DNA of 64,000 nt, taken from Paenisporosarcina sp050269735. Its GTDB lineage: Bacteria > Bacillota > Bacilli > Bacillales_A > Planococcaceae. Positions 63,399 through 64,000 of this stretch are shown here, piece by piece. The DNA is taken from NCBI RefSeq assembly GCF_050269735.1, contig NZ_JBNNIX010000003.1:124001-188000 (forward strand), read 5' to 3'. Both the position numbers and the translations under genes were made by a program. The notes below the pieces were generated by a model. That model was not told the origin of the DNA. It did not search any database and was given only the letters and a program-made list of their open reading frames with translations. How positions within the stretch are numbered: position 1 is the stretch's first letter; every line of letters starts with the position of its first letter.

Positions 63399-63410
63399 AC
63401 ATAATCACTA

Positions 63411-64000
63411 TTAATAAATCAACTGAAGGAATTGTTCTTTTGTGATTCCACCAAGGTATGTCGAGATTTCCATATCACCAAGTGCGACAGATATCGCTGA
63501 CTTATCGTAAGTTACTCCAATAATACGTTTTTCGATATCCGCTACGTCGCCTACACCGAAGAAATCACCATAGATATTGGCATCTTCAACAACTCCGTTT
63601 TTCACTTGCAATCTCACGTCAATTCCACCAGTAGGGAAACGTTCTGAATGGGACATATTGAATGCTGGAGATTTGCCATAATTCCATTCCCAGTTACCAT
63701 AACGCTCTTTTGATAGGGCTTTAATATTCGCCCAGTCCTCTTCCGTCAATTCAACTGTTTTCACTTCTTCTCCACCAAAAATGGAGTGGAGCAACTTCAC
63801 ACGAAACTCTTCGATTGTAATCGGCTTGTCCAAAAACTCCGTAATGTTTGCCACTCGACTGCGAATTGATTTAATTCCTTTTGACTCAATTTTGTCCTTA
63901 CGTACTTTTAATGCAGAAACCACAGCATCGATTTCAGTATCAAACATTAATGTACCATGGCTGAACATACGGCCTTTTGTAGTAAATTGTGCATTTCCGG
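63411..64000 (-). CDS. lplJ: Lipoate-protein ligase (partial, 5' end cut)
   Basis: The visible 196 codons are the C-terminal part of an LplA/LplJ ligase: GNAQFTTKGRMFSHGTLMF continues off the right edge, followed by the accessory domain (NWEWNYGKSPAFNM, GGIDVRLQVKNGVVEDANIY). The enzyme attaches free lipoate to lipoyl domains of 2-oxoacid dehydrogenases. The true start lies beyond 64000. An internal Met at 63968 is not the start because the frame upstream is conserved family sequence. Confidence 0.92.
   Translation of the reverse strand, partial: GNAQFTTKGRMFSHGTLMFDTEIDAVVSALKVRKDKIESKGIKSIRSRVANITEFLDKPITIEEFRVKLLHSIFGGEEVKTVELTEEDWANIKALSKERYGNWEWNYGKSPAFNMSHSERFPTGGIDVRLQVKNGVVEDANIYGDFFGVGDVADIEKRIIGVTYDKSAISVALGDMEISTYLGGITKEQFLQLIY

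Noticed and set aside
63204..63404. Rightward frame with LQVDR-type blocks
   Set aside because: Product of the 21-bp repeat array; no start site, and it runs through the lplJ terminator.

Overview
The window reads as a low-to-mid GC Firmicute of the order Bacillales, most likely family Planococcaceae/Caryophanaceae (Sporosarcina-like). Reasons: the core gene order closely matches the Bacillus subtilis clpP-crh-whiA-yvcK-rapZ-yvcI-trxB-yvcD-his-yvoF-ppaX-yvoD-lgt-hprK and yvlB-uvrA-uvrB blocks; strong GGAGG ribosome binding sites; frequent TTG/GTG starts; CtsR, LexA and FadR operators of the Bacillus type; a comK homologue. The genus is an inference from gene content and style, not from a marker gene.

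Layout. 1-5100: clpP (partial, left edge) with a CtsR operator, a tRNA-Arg(CCG), a decayed gene fragment, then the leftward yvcI-rapZ-yvcK-whiA-crh operon. 5180-14400: trxB and a TPR protein, then a complete leftward histidine operon hisZGDBHAF(IE). 14400-18400: leftward hprK-lgt-yvoD-ppaX-yvoF (carbon control, lipoprotein maturation, pyrophosphate clean-up). 18700-28900: an amidase, a DUF4097 protein, uvrA and uvrB with a LexA box, a small IDEAL-domain protein, comK, a YhjD-like protein and a UbiB-type kinase. 28950-29730: an enoyl-CoA hydratase.

30000-35700 is the first accessory region: a Tat-signal copper oxidase, a ZIP-type metal transporter, a small HTH protein and a private TatA/TatC pair on the plus strand, facing a czcD-czcO metal efflux pair on the minus strand. 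35760-40650: an unknown exported protein, an unusual intergenic array of 145-bp units made of 21-bp repeats, the yrrT-luxS-mccA-mccB methyl-cycle/transsulfuration operon and a GNAT acetyltransferase. 40660-48300: an S9 peptidase, a YhfW-like Rieske flavoprotein, a MASE3-PAS-PP2C phosphatase, a zinc alcohol dehydrogenase and small membrane proteins.

48430-51980 is the second accessory region and the most interesting one: two paralogous 429-residue HTH-TPR regulators of the RRNPP (PlcR/NprR) type. The second overlaps by one base a 48-codon gene for a secreted pro-peptide, the layout of plcR-papR and nprR-nprX quorum-sensing pairs. Both regulators have inverted repeats just upstream of a TATAGT -10 box. 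52250-56990: nifS divergent from nadB-nadC-nadA (NAD synthesis). 57050-58600: an acyl-CoA ligase with a FadR box. 58750-63150: a Bce-type peptide-antibiotic sensing and detoxification module (response regulator, kinase, ABC ATPase, permease). 63400-64000: a lipoate-protein ligase, cut by the right edge.

Three intergenic regions (about 4925-5030, 36306-36690, 63256-63342) carry unrelated sequences that share a 21-bp period, a pattern the genes do not explain.
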